Source: an uncultured Anaerolineae bacterium
GTDB lineage: Bacteria; Chloroflexota; Anaerolineae; Anaerolineales; Villigracilaceae
DNA: 64,000 nt
Reading direction: 5' to 3'
Assembly: GCA_903822545.1 (NCBI GenBank)
Contig: CAIJPN010000024.1
Span: 109,984-173,983, forward strand
The stretch's first letter is position 1, and every line of letters starts with the position of its first letter. This document shows positions 35,119 through 44,884 of this stretch, in pieces. A program made the translations under genes and the position numbers. A model generated the notes under the pieces. It saw only the letters and a list, made by a program, of their open reading frames with translations, was not told where the DNA came from and searched no databases.

Positions 35119-35541
35119 ATGAAACGAACCCTGCCAATCTCAAAACGCGGTCTCAATTTTGAGACCATCATGTGGTTTTTCACCCGCCTTTCGGCCCTGG
35201 CGATGTATGGATTTATCATCATCGGCATGATTGGAGCCCTGGTTATGGGTGCGCGCATGAACATGAACTTCGCAGATGTAATGCGCTGGGCTTTTATGTC
35301 CAACTCAACGCACGTCCAGAGCACCAATATCCCCGATATTGCCCCTTGGGCCAATGCTTTCTGGCGGCTGGTTGCCAGCGGCTTTTTGCTGGTGGCTTCA
35401 GCGCACGGCGTCCACGGGCTGGTAGTAATTGCGGACGATTACCTCGTCAAGCCTTTGCAGCGCAATGTTGTGCGCTTGTTAAGCATTGTGATGCTGGTTT
35501 CCATCGGCCTGATCGGGCTGTACGTTATCTGGACTGCGTAG
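35119..35541 (+). CDS. sdhD: Succinate dehydrogenase membrane anchor subunit D
   Basis: A 140-residue protein with three helices (about 17-42, 71-97 and 112-138). RLSALAMYGFIIIGM resembles the Arg/Ser quinone-site helix of SdhD, and SAHGVHGLVVIADDY carries a His that may be the second haem ligand. The start at 35119 is chosen for GGGGAG upstream. It sits between sdhC and sdhA, whose start is nine bases after its stop. Confidence 0.9.
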   Translation: MKRTLPISKRGLNFETIMWFFTRLSALAMYGFIIIGMIGALVMGARMNMNFADVMRWAFMSNSTHVQSTNIPDIAPWANAFWRLVASGFLLVASAHGVHGLVVIADDYLVKPLQRNVVRLLSIVMLVSIGLIGLYVIWTA

Positions 35542-35550
35542 GAGCGACTC

Positions 35551-37344
35551 ATGACACAGAATCATCAATTTGAAGTGGTCGTTGTTGGCGCGGGCGGCGC
35601 GGGCCTGATGGCCGGGCTGTACGCCAGCAAAACCGCCAAAACCGCCGTCATCAGCAAACTATACCCTACCCGCTCGCACACCGGCGCAGCCCAGGGCGGC
35701 ATTAGCGCTGCGCTCGGCAACCTGGAAGAAGACCGGGTGGAATGGCACACCTACGACTCGGTCAAAGGCTCAGACTACCTCGGCGACCAGGATTCCATCG
35801 AATTCATGTGCCAGGAAGCCCCCCAGGCCATCCTCGAACTCGAACACATGGGCCTGCCCTTCGACCGCACCCCCGAAGGTAAAATCTCGCAGCGCCCGTT
35901 TGGCGGACATACCAACAACGTCACCGGCAAACCTGTCCGGCGCGCGGCCCATGCGGCTGACCGTACCGGCCACATGATCTTGCAGACGCTCTACCAGCAG
36001 TGTCTCAAGAACAACGTCAATTTTTACGATGAATTCCAGGTGCTCGACCTGCTCACCAAAGATGGAAAAGCCTGCGGCGTGGTCGCCGTTGAACTGGCAA
36101 CCGGCGAACTGCATGTTTTCCACGCCAAAGCGGTGATCTTCGCCACCGGCGGTCATGGCCGCATGTGGGAGATCACCTCCAACGCCTACGCCTACACCGG
36201 CGACGGGGCGGCGATTACCTTCCGGCGTGGCATTCCGCTGGAGGATATGGAATTCTTCCAGTTCCACCCCACCGGCATCTACAAACTGGGCATCCTCATC
36301 ACCGAGGGCGTGCGTGGCGAGGGCGGCATCCTGATCAACGGCAAGGGCGAGCGTTTCATGCCCAAATATGCGCCCACGGTCAAAGATTTGGCCTCGCGTG
36401 ATGTTATCAGCCGCGCGATTTATATGGAAATCCGCGAAGGGCGCGGGGTGAACGGATCGAACTATATCTACCTGGATGTGCGTCCCGAAGTGGTGAACAA
36501 ATTCGCCGCGCTGGATGGCCGCACCAACCCGGATGGTTCTCCCATTAAAGTGACCGCCGAGGAGCTGCTGCACAAACTCCCCGACATTGTCGATTTCAAC
36601 CGCGTTTACCTGGGCATCGACCCGATGACCCAGCCCATGCCCATCCAGCCCACGGCGCACTATACGATGGGTGGCATCCCCACCAACCGCTACGGGCAGG
36701 TGGTGGTCGATGATCAGGGGACGATCTACCCCGGGTTGTATGCGGCAGGTGAGGTGGCGTGTGTTTCCATTCATGGGGCAAACCGCCTCGGCACGAATTC
36801 GCTGCTCGATCTGGTGGTGTTCGGAAAGTATTCCGGCCTGAAAGCTGCCGAATATGCCAAAAGCGCCGATTTTACCCCGTTGCCCAACGATCCTACCGCT
36901 TTTGCCAGCCAGCAATTTGACGCGCTGCGCAACGGCGATGGTAAAGAAAACGCTTTCGATATTGGCCGCGAACTGAAAAAGGTGATGTTTGACGATGTGG
37001 GTGTCTTCCGCATTGAGGAAGGGATGAAAAATGCCCTGACGAAGCTGGCCGAACTGCGTGAACGCTTCAAGCATGTGCGCGTCAACGACAGCGGTAAAAC
37101 CTTCAACACCGAACTGCTCAACGCCTGGGAACTCGGCAACCTGCTGGAACTGGCCGAAGTGGTGGCGACTTGCGCCTTGAACCGCAAAGAAAGCCGCGGC
37201 GGCCATGCCCGCGAGGATTACTCCAAGCGTGATGATGCCAACTGGCTCAAGCACACACTCATCACCCGCAAAAATGGCAAACTGGAAATCAGCTACAAGC
37301 CGGTTGTCATTACCAAATACCAGCCGAAAGAGCGCGTTTACTAA
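35551..37344 (+). CDS. sdhA: Succinate dehydrogenase flavoprotein subunit
   Basis: A 597-residue FAD subunit. Visible motifs: [10 protein letters not shown] dinucleotide-binding, [10 protein letters not shown] (the His that holds FAD covalently), [21 protein letters not shown] with active-site residues, [10 protein letters not shown], and [18 protein letters not shown]. It oxidises succinate to fumarate on the cytoplasmic side. It has a strong AGGAG site. It is followed by a 77-base spacer before sdhB. Confidence 0.96.
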   Translation: MTQNHQFEVVVVGAGGAGLMAGLYASKTAKTAVISKLYPTRSHTGAAQGGISAALGNLEEDRVEWHTYDSVKGSDYLGDQDSIEFMCQEAPQAILELEHMGLPFDRTPEGKISQRPFGGHTNNVTGKPVRRAAHAADRTGHMILQTLYQQCLKNNVNFYDEFQVLDLLTKDGKACGVVAVELATGELHVFHAKAVIFATGGHGRMWEITSNAYAYTGDGAAITFRRGIPLEDMEFFQFHPTGIYKLGILITEGVRGEGGILINGKGERFMPKYAPTVKDLASRDVISRAIYMEIREGRGVNGSNYIYLDVRPEVVNKFAALDGRTNPDGSPIKVTAEELLHKLPDIVDFNRVYLGIDPMTQPMPIQPTAHYTMGGIPTNRYGQVVVDDQGTIYPGLYAAGEVACVSIHGANRLGTNSLLDLVVFGKYSGLKAAEYAKSADFTPLPNDPTAFASQQFDALRNGDGKENAFDIGRELKKVMFDDVGVFRIEEGMKNALTKLAELRERFKHVRVNDSGKTFNTELLNAWELGNLLELAEVVATCALNRKESRGGHAREDYSKRDDANWLKHTLITRKNGKLEISYKPVVITKYQPKERVY

Positions 37345-37421
37345 TTTGCCAGGGGCTGAGCGAAGGCGGGTTCTTTGCGCCATCGCCGAAACCCCACGAT
37401 AAGACGCGAATAGAGGAAACG

Positions 37422-38129
37422 ATGGAAGTTACCCTTAAAGTTTTCCGCTTCAACCCCGATGTTGACAAAAAATGGCGCTACGAGACCTATAAACTCGAGG
37501 CCGACCCCACTGACCGCGTGCTTGACTTGCTAGAACGTGTCAAAGGCTATACTGATGGCTCGCTGGCCTTCCGCCGTTCGTGCGCACATGGCGTTTGTGG
37601 CTCGGACGCGCTGCGTATTAACGGCAAAAACTCCCTGGCCTGCAAGGCCCTGGTGCGCGATTACGGTGAAAAGATCACCGTTGAACCCATTATGGGCCTG
37701 AAGGTCATCAAAGACCTGATCGTGGATATGAAGCCGTTCTTTGACAACTACAAAAAGATCCTGCCGTTTTTCATCAACGACAGCCCGCTGCCTGCTGATG
37801 GCAAGGAACGCCGCCAGAGCATCGAGCAGCGCGAACGTTTCGATGACACCACCAAGTGTATCCTGTGTGCCTGCTGTACCACATCCTGCCCATCCTTCTG
37901 GGCCAGTGACGATTATCTTGGCCCGGCTGCCATGGTGACAGCGCACCGCTTTATCTTCGACAGCCGCGATGAATCCGCCTCGGAACGCCTGCACATCCTC
38001 AGCGAAACAAGCGGCATTGCTCGCTGTCATACCGTGTTTAACTGCACCATGGCCTGTCCGCGCGAAATCCAGATCACCAAAGCTATCGGTGAACTGAAAC
38101 TGGCCATGGTAACAGGGAATCTGGAATAA
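37422..38129 (+). CDS. sdhB: Succinate dehydrogenase iron-sulfur subunit
   Basis: A 235-residue subunit with the plant-ferredoxin [2Fe-2S] motif SCAHGVCGSDALRINGKNSLAC, read as Cys positions around 57-77, and the [4Fe-4S]/[3Fe-4S] motifs CILCACCTTSCP and CHTVFNCTMACP. It moves electrons from FAD to quinone. AGGAAACG precedes the ATG. A DUF4230 gene begins four bases after its stop. Confidence 0.96.
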   Translation: MEVTLKVFRFNPDVDKKWRYETYKLEADPTDRVLDLLERVKGYTDGSLAFRRSCAHGVCGSDALRINGKNSLACKALVRDYGEKITVEPIMGLKVIKDLIVDMKPFFDNYKKILPFFINDSPLPADGKERRQSIEQRERFDDTTKCILCACCTTSCPSFWASDDYLGPAAMVTAHRFIFDSRDESASERLHILSETSGIARCHTVFNCTMACPREIQITKAIGELKLAMVTGNLE

Positions 38130-38133
38130 AAAA

Positions 38134-38799
38134 ATGGGTAAAGCCTCGGTTCTTCTCTTCCTGATCTTCATTGCAGTCATCGTCGGCGCAGGGTATTACA
38201 TTGTCCAGTCTGCCCAGCAGACACAGAGCGCCATTGATGGAGCGGTGGCTCCTTTCCGTGAGAGCAATGCCGCGCTGCAAACGCAAGTGTCAGTGTTGAT
38301 GAACCCGACCCCCACCATCATCCCTGACCCGGTCACCTACATCCGCGATGTGCAGGCGTTGGCGCGGCTGGAAACCATCCAATACAGCGTGGAAAAAGTC
38401 ATCACCGCCGAAGTCGCGCAGGGCAGTTTCGACTTCCTGTTCGGCGACCGGTTGTTGTTTGTAGCACACGGCATCGTTATCGCGGGGATCGACCTGTCCA
38501 AGTTGACGCCGCAAGATATGGCCTACCAGAACGGCATCCTGTACATGCGCCTGCCGCCCGCTGAAGTTTTCATCGCCACGCTGGATAACGAACGCTCTTA
38601 CGTTTACACCCGCGAAACCGGCATCCTCACAAAGCAGACGGTTGACCTGGAAACTCTGGCCCGTCAGCGCGCCGAAGATGAGATCAAAAAAGCGGCAGTC
38701 GAAGATGGCATCCTGACCCTGGCCCAGCAAAATGGCGAAGTATTTCTCGATAAATTTTTCGATGCTATCGGCTTCAAGGATATGCAGTTCGTCCACTAA
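38134..38799 (+). CDS. DUF4230 membrane-anchored protein
   Basis: A 221-residue protein with one N-terminal membrane helix (about 5-24), a short helical linker, and a DUF4230 domain (ALARLETIQYSVEKVI; GDRLLFVAHGIVIAGIDLSKL; ILYMRLPPAEVF). The domain is common in bacteria and its role is unknown. It lies four bases after sdhB and before the operon terminator, so it is probably co-transcribed with complex II, but a functional link is not shown. Confidence 0.85.
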   Translation: MGKASVLLFLIFIAVIVGAGYYIVQSAQQTQSAIDGAVAPFRESNAALQTQVSVLMNPTPTIIPDPVTYIRDVQALARLETIQYSVEKVITAEVAQGSFDFLFGDRLLFVAHGIVIAGIDLSKLTPQDMAYQNGILYMRLPPAEVFIATLDNERSYVYTRETGILTKQTVDLETLARQRAEDEIKKAAVEDGILTLAQQNGEVFLDKFFDAIGFKDMQFVH

Positions 38800-38815
38800 A
38801 CCGGGCATTTGCAAT

Positions 38816-38860
38816 GAAAAAGAGATGACACCAGGCGTGTGTCATCTCTTTTTCATTTTT
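38816..38860. terminator. Bidirectional terminator after the sdh operon
   Basis: Near-perfect 15-base arms (38817-38831, 38839-38853) contain A5 on the left and T5 on the right, followed by CATTTTT. Confidence 0.88.
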
Positions 38861-38910
38861 AACTTGCTCCTGTGCTGAAAATACAGAAGTTTTTGGCTCC
38901 CAGCCCGCTG

Positions 38911-39904
38911 TTACGATTCTCCTTCCCCGTATACCAGGTAATCGTTTTTGCTCCCGCCTTTGATAACATCCATGGCCGAATCAGCCCTGCGCAGCAGCAT
39001 CTCGGCATCTTCGCCGTGTGTCGGGTAAATGCTGACCCCAATACTGGCCGAAAGGGGTATATCTTTTTGCATGGGCGTAAGCGGTTGTCTCAATGCTGCC
39101 AGTATCTTCTTCACCACTCGCTCTGCATGTGTAACCGATTGGATAGCGCTCAAAATTATGGCAAACTCGTCTCCGGCCAGGCGCGCCACAGTGTCGCTTT
39201 GGCGGACTTTGCTCAAGAGTGCTTTTGCTACTGCCTTGAGTGTATTATCACCCTCCTCATGCCCCAGGGTATCGTTCACCATTTTGAAGTTATCCGTTCA
39301 CTGGTGATTTTTTGAACCGAGTGCAGGGTCTTCAGCTGGAAATTGGCGAACTTCATGTTCAGAAAAATCGTCGCCACAAACATTGTTGCCATCGTCAGGC
39401 CTTCATAGAACCAGTAACTGGCATCCAGCGGGTTGATTTTCGTGATCAGGAACATTTCCAACAAACCAGCCTGGGCCAGGATCCCAAAAACTGTATAAGT
39501 CACCATCGCCAGCAAACCAAAATAGATTCCCATTTGCCCGCTAATCAGCGTCACGGCCATTACCGAAACCGACAGGAAATAAATCCTGCCCGAACCTGCC
39601 AGCCCGCCGCGCATCATTGTTACAACCCCGGCAACATAGGCCAGCATCACCAATGACCAGCTTCGGACGGTTGAACCCAGGCTGGGGCGTAAGGTGATAA
39701 ACAATAGTATCAGATAAAGAACGATCAATAGCCATACCCCAAGCAGCGGCGTAGACTTATCGCGTATGGCATAAATAATAGTCCACACCAGCGCCGGGAA
39801 AATCACCAGAGAGTAATAGGCAAAAGCCGGTTAAGCACCGCCCCGCGCCAATCTTGCATCACCAGGTTCGGTTCAGTCGTGCGAGAGGGAGGATTTTCGT
39901 TCAC
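38911..39904 (-). pseudogene. Decayed membrane-bound GGDEF (diguanylate cyclase-like) gene
   Basis: Read on the minus strand, a frame from a GTG at 39904 (NENPPSRTTEP...) breaks near 39830-39840. A second frame then encodes about six membrane helices (39806-39276, ending in LHSVQKITSER). A third frame (up to 39291, DNFKMVNDTLGHEEGD) holds the rest of a GGDEF domain with LAGDEFA and the usual end YLVYGEGES. Between the last two frames about 40 codons that should hold the start of the GGDEF domain (the LTGLPNR-type segment) are missing. Two lesions, one a deletion, make a functional product unlikely. AGDEF instead of GGDEF is also seen in active enzymes, so that alone is not decisive. Confidence 0.82.
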
Positions 39905-39968
39905 TTGATCTTGTCCAACAATATGATTCTCCTGCACCTTTCAAGGCCCTTTTTGCAATAACACCAGC

Positions 39969-40682
39969 TTATCGGTTTGTCACCGCAAAAGCCAAAACAG
40001 TGACTGCTAAAATCAAAATTGCCAGAACCATCACCCCCAGTGGCCAAATCCCGGCATAACTGCCTGCCAGCCCAACCCCAGATAAAACGGTAACCAGTTT
40101 GCGCGCACTGGAGGTATTCAATCGCTCATTTGAAATGGCCTGGCGCTTATCAGTTAAGATCACCCCAGTCACCAACATTACCAGGCTCGCACAACATAAA
40201 ATCCAGTAATAGGCCATGCCGCTCACCGCCAGGCGGCCAACCACAATTGTCCCGCACGCCGCTTCGGCAGATTGCAACGGATAGGCCGCATACATATACA
40301 CCTTGGCAAACACAAAACGTCCCATCACAGCATCATCTGCCGAAACTGGCCACAATAATGTGCGTGTTTCATACGGGGCAAGTTCCACCCGTCCGCGCTC
40401 ACTGCGCAGCGAATAGGCTGTTGCCACATCCGCGCGGATCGTAGCTCCCAGCTTTTTTTCAGTCGGATTGGTCAACCGCAGCGAAATATTGCTCGATTCG
40501 CCCTCTGCCAGGAAGACCGGACATGAAAAATTACTAATGCGCTCATTTGCCATGCTGGTAAACCCAAAAAAAGCTGCTTCAAGATCTGCCCAGGTAGTCA
40601 TCGCAATTAGGTAACAGGCCAACAAAAAGCCAAACATAAATAAAACCAGGCCAACCGGACGGGGGAAAAAGGTTTTCATCAT
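39969..40682 (-). CDS. Membrane protein with extracytoplasmic beta domain, function unknown
   Basis: A 237-residue protein: an N-terminal membrane helix (about 9-29), an exported domain of about 100 residues that reads like an Ig/COG1470-type beta sandwich (ISLRLTNPTEKKL, VELAPYETRTLLWPV), then three helices (about 158-178, 198-212 and 214-234). No enzymatic motif is seen. It is divergent to the glycosyltransferase gene by 53 bases and may be linked to the cell surface, but this is only context. Confidence 0.7.
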   Translation of the reverse strand: MMKTFFPRPVGLVLFMFGFLLACYLIAMTTWADLEAAFFGFTSMANERISNFSCPVFLAEGESSNISLRLTNPTEKKLGATIRADVATAYSLRSERGRVELAPYETRTLLWPVSADDAVMGRFVFAKVYMYAAYPLQSAEAACGTIVVGRLAVSGMAYYWILCCASLVMLVTGVILTDKRQAISNERLNTSSARKLVTVLSGVGLAGSYAGIWPLGVMVLAILILAVTVLAFAVTNR

Positions 40683-40735
40683 AAACCAAGATTATATCCG
40701 TAATTTTCTTCACAAGCCTGTGGTATATTCGCCCT

Positions 40736-41893
40736 ATGCGCCTGCTATTTGTTGCCGACGGACGCTCCCCCATCGCCATCCAGTGGCTTGGTCACTTCAT
40801 CGCGCGCGGCGATGAAGTCAGCCTGGTATCCACCTTCCCCTGCCAACCCGATCTGGCCTTAAAAAGCCTGGATATCCTGGATGTCGCCTTCAGCGGAGTC
40901 AAAAACCGCGCCCCGGCATCTTCCGCCAAAAAAAGTGGACTGTGGGGCGCTTCCGCCCTGGGGCTGCGCACCGTCATCAGGCAGTGGCTCGGCCCCCTGA
41001 CCATTCGCCGCGCCGCCCTGCAACTGCGCGCTGTCATCCAGCGCACCCAACCAGACCTGGTTCACGCCATGCGCATCCCCTACGAAGGCATGACCGCCGC
41101 TGATGCCTGCACCGGCATCCCGCTGCTGGTCTCCATCTGGGGCAACGACTTTACCCTACACGCCCCATCCACCCCGTTGATGCGCCACTACACCCGGTGG
41201 ACTCTTTCCGTTGCGGATGCCTTGCATACCGACTGCCAACGCGACATCACCCTGGCGCGTAAATGGGGCTACAAAGCCGCGCCCACGCTCGTCACCCCCG
41301 GCAACGGTGGCATCCAGCTTGACGTTTTCTACCCATCGCCCCAATTGCCACAAAACCCGCACATCATCAACCCGCGTGGATTTCGCGCCTATGTCCACAA
41401 CGAAAGCTTCTTCCGCGCCATCCCGCTTGTGCTCAAAGAACGCCCCGATGCGCGCTTCCTGTGCGCCAGCATGGATGGTGAACCGCGCGCCCGCGCCTGG
41501 ATCGAGCAACTGGGCATTTCCCACGCCGTGACGCTGCTCGCGCCCATGCCCCACGCCCACATGGCAGATGTCTTTCGGCAATGCCAGGTGGTTGTTTCGC
41601 CCGCCTTCCATGACGGCACACCCAACACCTTACTAGAAGGCATGGCCTGCGGCTGCCTGCCTATTGCGGGCGACCTCGACTCCATCCGCGAGTGGATCAC
41701 CGATGGTCAGAATGGGCTGCTCGTCGACCCCGCCAGCCCCGATGCCATTGCCCGCGCCATCCTGCGCGGCCTGCATGATGTGAATTTGCGCCAGAAGGCC
41801 GCCGCCCAAAACGCCCAGATCATCGCCTCCCGCGCCGAATATCACCAGAACATGCTCAAAGTGGAAGAGTTTTACCGCCAGATCGTTTCATAA
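40736..41893 (+). CDS. GT4-family glycosyltransferase
   Basis: A 385-residue GT-B glycosyltransferase. The N-terminal domain begins RLLFVADGRSPIA and contains WGNDFTLH. The C-terminal nucleotide-sugar domain carries the family signature GTPNTLLEGMACGCLPIAG, with the EX7E-type glutamates. It transfers a sugar from an NDP-sugar to a surface glycan or lipid. The donor and acceptor cannot be told. There is no surrounding polysaccharide cluster. It ends at a strong bidirectional terminator. Confidence 0.88.
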   Translation: MRLLFVADGRSPIAIQWLGHFIARGDEVSLVSTFPCQPDLALKSLDILDVAFSGVKNRAPASSAKKSGLWGASALGLRTVIRQWLGPLTIRRAALQLRAVIQRTQPDLVHAMRIPYEGMTAADACTGIPLLVSIWGNDFTLHAPSTPLMRHYTRWTLSVADALHTDCQRDITLARKWGYKAAPTLVTPGNGGIQLDVFYPSPQLPQNPHIINPRGFRAYVHNESFFRAIPLVLKERPDARFLCASMDGEPRARAWIEQLGISHAVTLLAPMPHAHMADVFRQCQVVVSPAFHDGTPNTLLEGMACGCLPIAGDLDSIREWITDGQNGLLVDPASPDAIARAILRGLHDVNLRQKAAAQNAQIIASRAEYHQNMLKVEEFYRQIVS

Positions 41894-41933
41894 ACCCAGG
41901 CACGGTTCGTGCCACAATTATTTCAGTGCAGAG

Positions 41934-41979
41934 AAACAAAGAACACGGAGCTTTTTTAGCTTCTCCGTGTTCTTTGTTT
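41934..41979. terminator. Bidirectional terminator between glycosyltransferase and desaturase genes
   Basis: Perfect 17-base arms (41934-41950 and 41963-41979) are A-rich on the left and T-rich on the right, with TTT continuing after. Confidence 0.9.
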
Positions 41980-42025
41980 TTGTTGCGTTCTATATCAACC
42001 TGCCAGCAGGCGCTTGCATTTTTGG

Positions 42026-43075
42026 CTATGCCCCGCCTTCGGGAAATCGCTTGTTGCGCAGAACGTTAAACCCTACCATCATCTTGCGCTCTTCATCCCA
42101 CAGGCGATAAGTCATCGATTTGAGACTTCGCAGCAGTGTCAGCGGGCGAACAGACTGGAAGACAGGATTCTCAAAGTGGACTTTGGGCAGGTAATAGTTC
42201 GGGATGCGCGGGCTAAGATGGTGGATATGGTGAAACCCAATATTCCCGGTAAACCAGTTCAACACAGCCGGCAGTTTGTAATACGAACTGCCATACAGCC
42301 CGGCCTGGTAAAAATCCCATTTTGGCTGGCGCTCCCAGTAGGTGCCATCAAAATTGTGCTGGACGTAAAACAGCCAGATACCGCCAGAAGATGCCAGCAA
42401 AAGAACCGGTAACTGGATGGCGAGAAAAGCCTGCCATCCGACCAACCAGATCAGCCCCGAAACCAGCGCCGTCAGACCAATGTTGGTGAAAATGACACTC
42501 TGGCGCTCGCGCCGGCCTGTGCCCGGCAGCCAAAAACGGTGCGAAATGGCAAAAACGTAGAATGAAACCGCCGTAAGCAGGATGACCGGATTACGCATCA
42601 GGCGGTAACCCAGCCGGGCATACCAGGGCTTCGATTGATATTCGGCAACTGTCCAGGTGGGTACATCCCCTGTGCCACGTTTGTCCAGGTTTCCGGCTGT
42701 GGCATGATGCACGGAATGATCGTGCTTCCACTCATCGTACGGCGTCCAGACCAGCACGCCCAGGATACGCCCCACCCAATCGTTGGCTGTTTTGCTCTCG
42801 AAAAATGAACCATGACAGCAGTCATGGAAAATGATGAACGCGCGCACCATAAACCCGGCAGTCAGCAGGATGGGCAGGAGCGATACCCAGTACGGGAAAC
42901 GATAGAACGTATATACGGAGAGTGCCCAGGTTGCAAAAAATGGCACCAGGGTGTTGACCATCTGCCAGACGCTGCGCGGTACGCTGGGGGTCTGGTAGCG
43001 CGCCAGGGTTTCGCGGATAGCTTTTTTCTGTATGTCGATTTGTTTGGCCAGATTTTCATAGTTTGGGAATTGCAT
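42026..43075 (-). CDS. Membrane fatty acid desaturase
   Basis: A 349-residue di-iron membrane enzyme with the three histidine boxes: HDCCH (FIIFHDCCHGSFF), HSVHH (WKHDHSVHHATAG) and HHIHH (GFHHIHHLSPRIPNYYL). Four to six membrane helices lie between. It introduces a double bond into an acyl chain using O2, which fits an oxygen-respiring host. The start at 43075 has GGAGG six bases upstream; a TTG 12 bases earlier overlaps that site and is rejected. Regioselectivity is unknown. Confidence 0.92.
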   Translation of the reverse strand: MQFPNYENLAKQIDIQKKAIRETLARYQTPSVPRSVWQMVNTLVPFFATWALSVYTFYRFPYWVSLLPILLTAGFMVRAFIIFHDCCHGSFFESKTANDWVGRILGVLVWTPYDEWKHDHSVHHATAGNLDKRGTGDVPTWTVAEYQSKPWYARLGYRLMRNPVILLTAVSFYVFAISHRFWLPGTGRRERQSVIFTNIGLTALVSGLIWLVGWQAFLAIQLPVLLLASSGGIWLFYVQHNFDGTYWERQPKWDFYQAGLYGSSYYKLPAVLNWFTGNIGFHHIHHLSPRIPNYYLPKVHFENPVFQSVRPLTLLRSLKSMTYRLWDEERKMMVGFNVLRNKRFPEGGA

Positions 43076-43170
43076 TTCTGCCTCCAAAGGTGGGATAACT
43101 ACATTGTACAGAAATATGGCGGGAAGTACCCATCAATCAACTAACAACAGGCTATCAGGGATGAGTTGCA

Positions 43171-43863
43171 TTAACCGATTGCCAGCTTCACCGCCGCATC
43201 GGCGTGGATCAGCGTGGTATCAAAGAGCGGCACGCAGCTATCGTCATCTTTCACCAGCAGCCCGATCTCGGTGCAGCCCAGGATGATGCCTTCTGCGCCT
43301 TGCGCCTCCAGCCTGGCGATAATGCGCCGATACTCGGCCTTCGACTCGGGCAAAATCTTCCCCAAAACCAACTCATCATAGATCACGCGATGCACCACCG
43401 CCCGGTCAGATTCATCGGGAATGACCACATCCAACCCGTGCAAATCCACCAGCCGCCCGCGATAAAAATCCTGCTCCATGGTAAAACGTGTGCCCAACAG
43501 GCCAATTTTGCGCAATCCACGCGCCTTGATCACCTCCGCGGTGGCATCTGCAATGTGCAAAAGCGGAATCTGGATGCTCTCGGCCACATCTCCGGCCATT
43601 TTGTGCATCGTATTCGTGCAAATGATCAGGAAATCTGCGCCGCCAGCCTGCACCTGCCGCGCCGCCGCAATCATTGCCTGGGTGGCGTCATCCCAGCGGC
43701 CCTCGTGCTGCATCAGCTCGATCTCGGCAAAATCCACCGAAACCAGCACACTTTTGGCCGAATGCAGCCCGCCCAGCCCCGCCTTCACGCCCTCGTTGGT
43801 CAGCCGGTAATACTCAATCGACGATTCCCAACTCATCCCGCCGATCATGCCAATTGTTTTCAT
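43171..43863 (-). CDS. Aspartate/glutamate racemase family protein
   Basis: A 230-residue racemase-superfamily protein (RacX/YgeA branch): start MKTIGMIGGMSWESS, catalytic Cys in IICTNTMHKMA and the second Cys in ILGCTEIGLL. These enzymes racemise amino acids by a two-base mechanism without cofactor, supplying D-amino acids for the cell wall or signalling. The start at 43863 has GGAAGG upstream; the frame opens 63 bases earlier but that part overlaps a palindromic repeat. Confidence 0.9.
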   Translation of the reverse strand: MKTIGMIGGMSWESSIEYYRLTNEGVKAGLGGLHSAKSVLVSVDFAEIELMQHEGRWDDATQAMIAAARQVQAGGADFLIICTNTMHKMAGDVAESIQIPLLHIADATAEVIKARGLRKIGLLGTRFTMEQDFYRGRLVDLHGLDVVIPDESDRAVVHRVIYDELVLGKILPESKAEYRRIIARLEAQGAEGIILGCTEIGLLVKDDDSCVPLFDTTLIHADAAVKLAIG

Positions 43864-43894
43864 AGGATTTCCTTCCATTTTTATGCAATCGCGG

Positions 43895-43955
43895 GTAGGG
43901 GCGACCCGCCTTATGCAAAAAAGCATCTTGATATGCCTTAACGGATCGCCCCTAT
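43895..43955. repeat. REP-like element, 61 bases
   Basis: Imperfect arms GTAGGGGCGACC (43895-43906) and GGATCGCCCCTAT (43943-43955) enclose a 36-base AT-rich centre. The right arm covers the stop codon of the mevalonate kinase gene. Confidence 0.75.
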
Positions 43956-44884
43956 ATATTTTCGATTTTTGTAATGATGGAATTTTTCGCGCCCGCGGCT
44001 TTTAACGCATCCGCGACTTTTTCGGCATCTGAATCGTGTACCAGCGCGATCATATTGCCCCCGCGCCCGCCTCCCGATAATTTGGCGCCAATCGCCCCGG
44101 AAGTTTTCGCCGCCAAAACCAGCCGGTCAAGTTCCGGCGAGGAAACGGTCATTTGCTGCAGCAGGGCATGATTTTCATCCATCAACGGCCCCAACTTGGG
44201 CCACTTTCCGCTTTCAATGGCATTTTTCGCCGCCTGGACAATCTCCCTGATCTGATTAAATACCGTTTCCCATTTGGCTTTGTCTGCTTCCCATAGTTTG
44301 CGCACATCGCCAACGGATTCGCGCGTGGGCGCAGAGATGCCGGTATCGCCAATCACAATGGTGAAGGGTGAACCAACGTTGAAAGTCTCTATTGGCTGGT
44401 TTTTGATGAAATAGACGGGTCTGGAGTAGGTGATAACGGTGTTGTCGATGCCGGAGGGCGTGCCGTGATGCAGTTTTTCGGCTTCAAAAGCCAGGGCGTT
44501 AACCTGCTCATCGCTGAGGGGATAGCCCAGGTGGGACGAAAGTGCGCGGGTAACGGCCACTGCTACCGCCGCGCCGGAACCTAATCCCGATGCGACCGGG
44601 ATGCTCGATTTGACGGTGACTTTCAGCGAGGGGGCGGCGACCATGCCCAGGCTGCGAAAAACATTCTCGATAACGGTACGCAGCGCGTTGGTGCGGGGGA
44701 GTTTGGATAGTTCGGCGTGCAGGTAGATGCCCGGGGCGTGCAGCCAGATTCCGGCGCGGGAAGAGTCCCGGATTTCGACATCCACATGCACCTGTGTGAC
44801 CGGCACAGCCAGCGCCGGGCGGCCATGCACAACGGCATGTTCGCCAAACAGGATGACCTTGCCAGGTGCAGAAGCGCTTGTCAT
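43952..44884 (-). CDS. Mevalonate kinase
   Basis: A 310-residue GHMP kinase: N-terminal SAPGKVILFGEHAVVHG (mevalonate-kinase signature), ATP loop PVASGLGSGAAVAVA, HHGTPSGIDN and the C-terminal GGRGGNMIAL. It phosphorylates mevalonate in isoprenoid synthesis. The start at 44884 overlaps the stop of the upstream UbiA gene (ATGA), showing coupling; a start 36 bases earlier would extend into that gene. Other mevalonate-pathway genes are not in the window. Presence of this route fits Anaerolineae. Its stop lies inside a palindromic repeat. Confidence 0.93.
   Translation of the reverse strand: MTSASAPGKVILFGEHAVVHGRPALAVPVTQVHVDVEIRDSSRAGIWLHAPGIYLHAELSKLPRTNALRTVIENVFRSLGMVAAPSLKVTVKSSIPVASGLGSGAAVAVAVTRALSSHLGYPLSDEQVNALAFEAEKLHHGTPSGIDNTVITYSRPVYFIKNQPIETFNVGSPFTIVIGDTGISAPTRESVGDVRKLWEADKAKWETVFNQIREIVQAAKNAIESGKWPKLGPLMDENHALLQQMTVSSPELDRLVLAAKTSGAIGAKLSGGGRGGNMIALVHDSDAEKVADALKAAGAKNSIITKIENI

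Noticed and set aside
35770..37383. 537-codon open frame antisense to sdhA
   Set aside because: It mirrors the coding frame of a clear sdhA gene, has no start context, and its product shows no domain. High-GC codon bias often leaves the antisense frame open.
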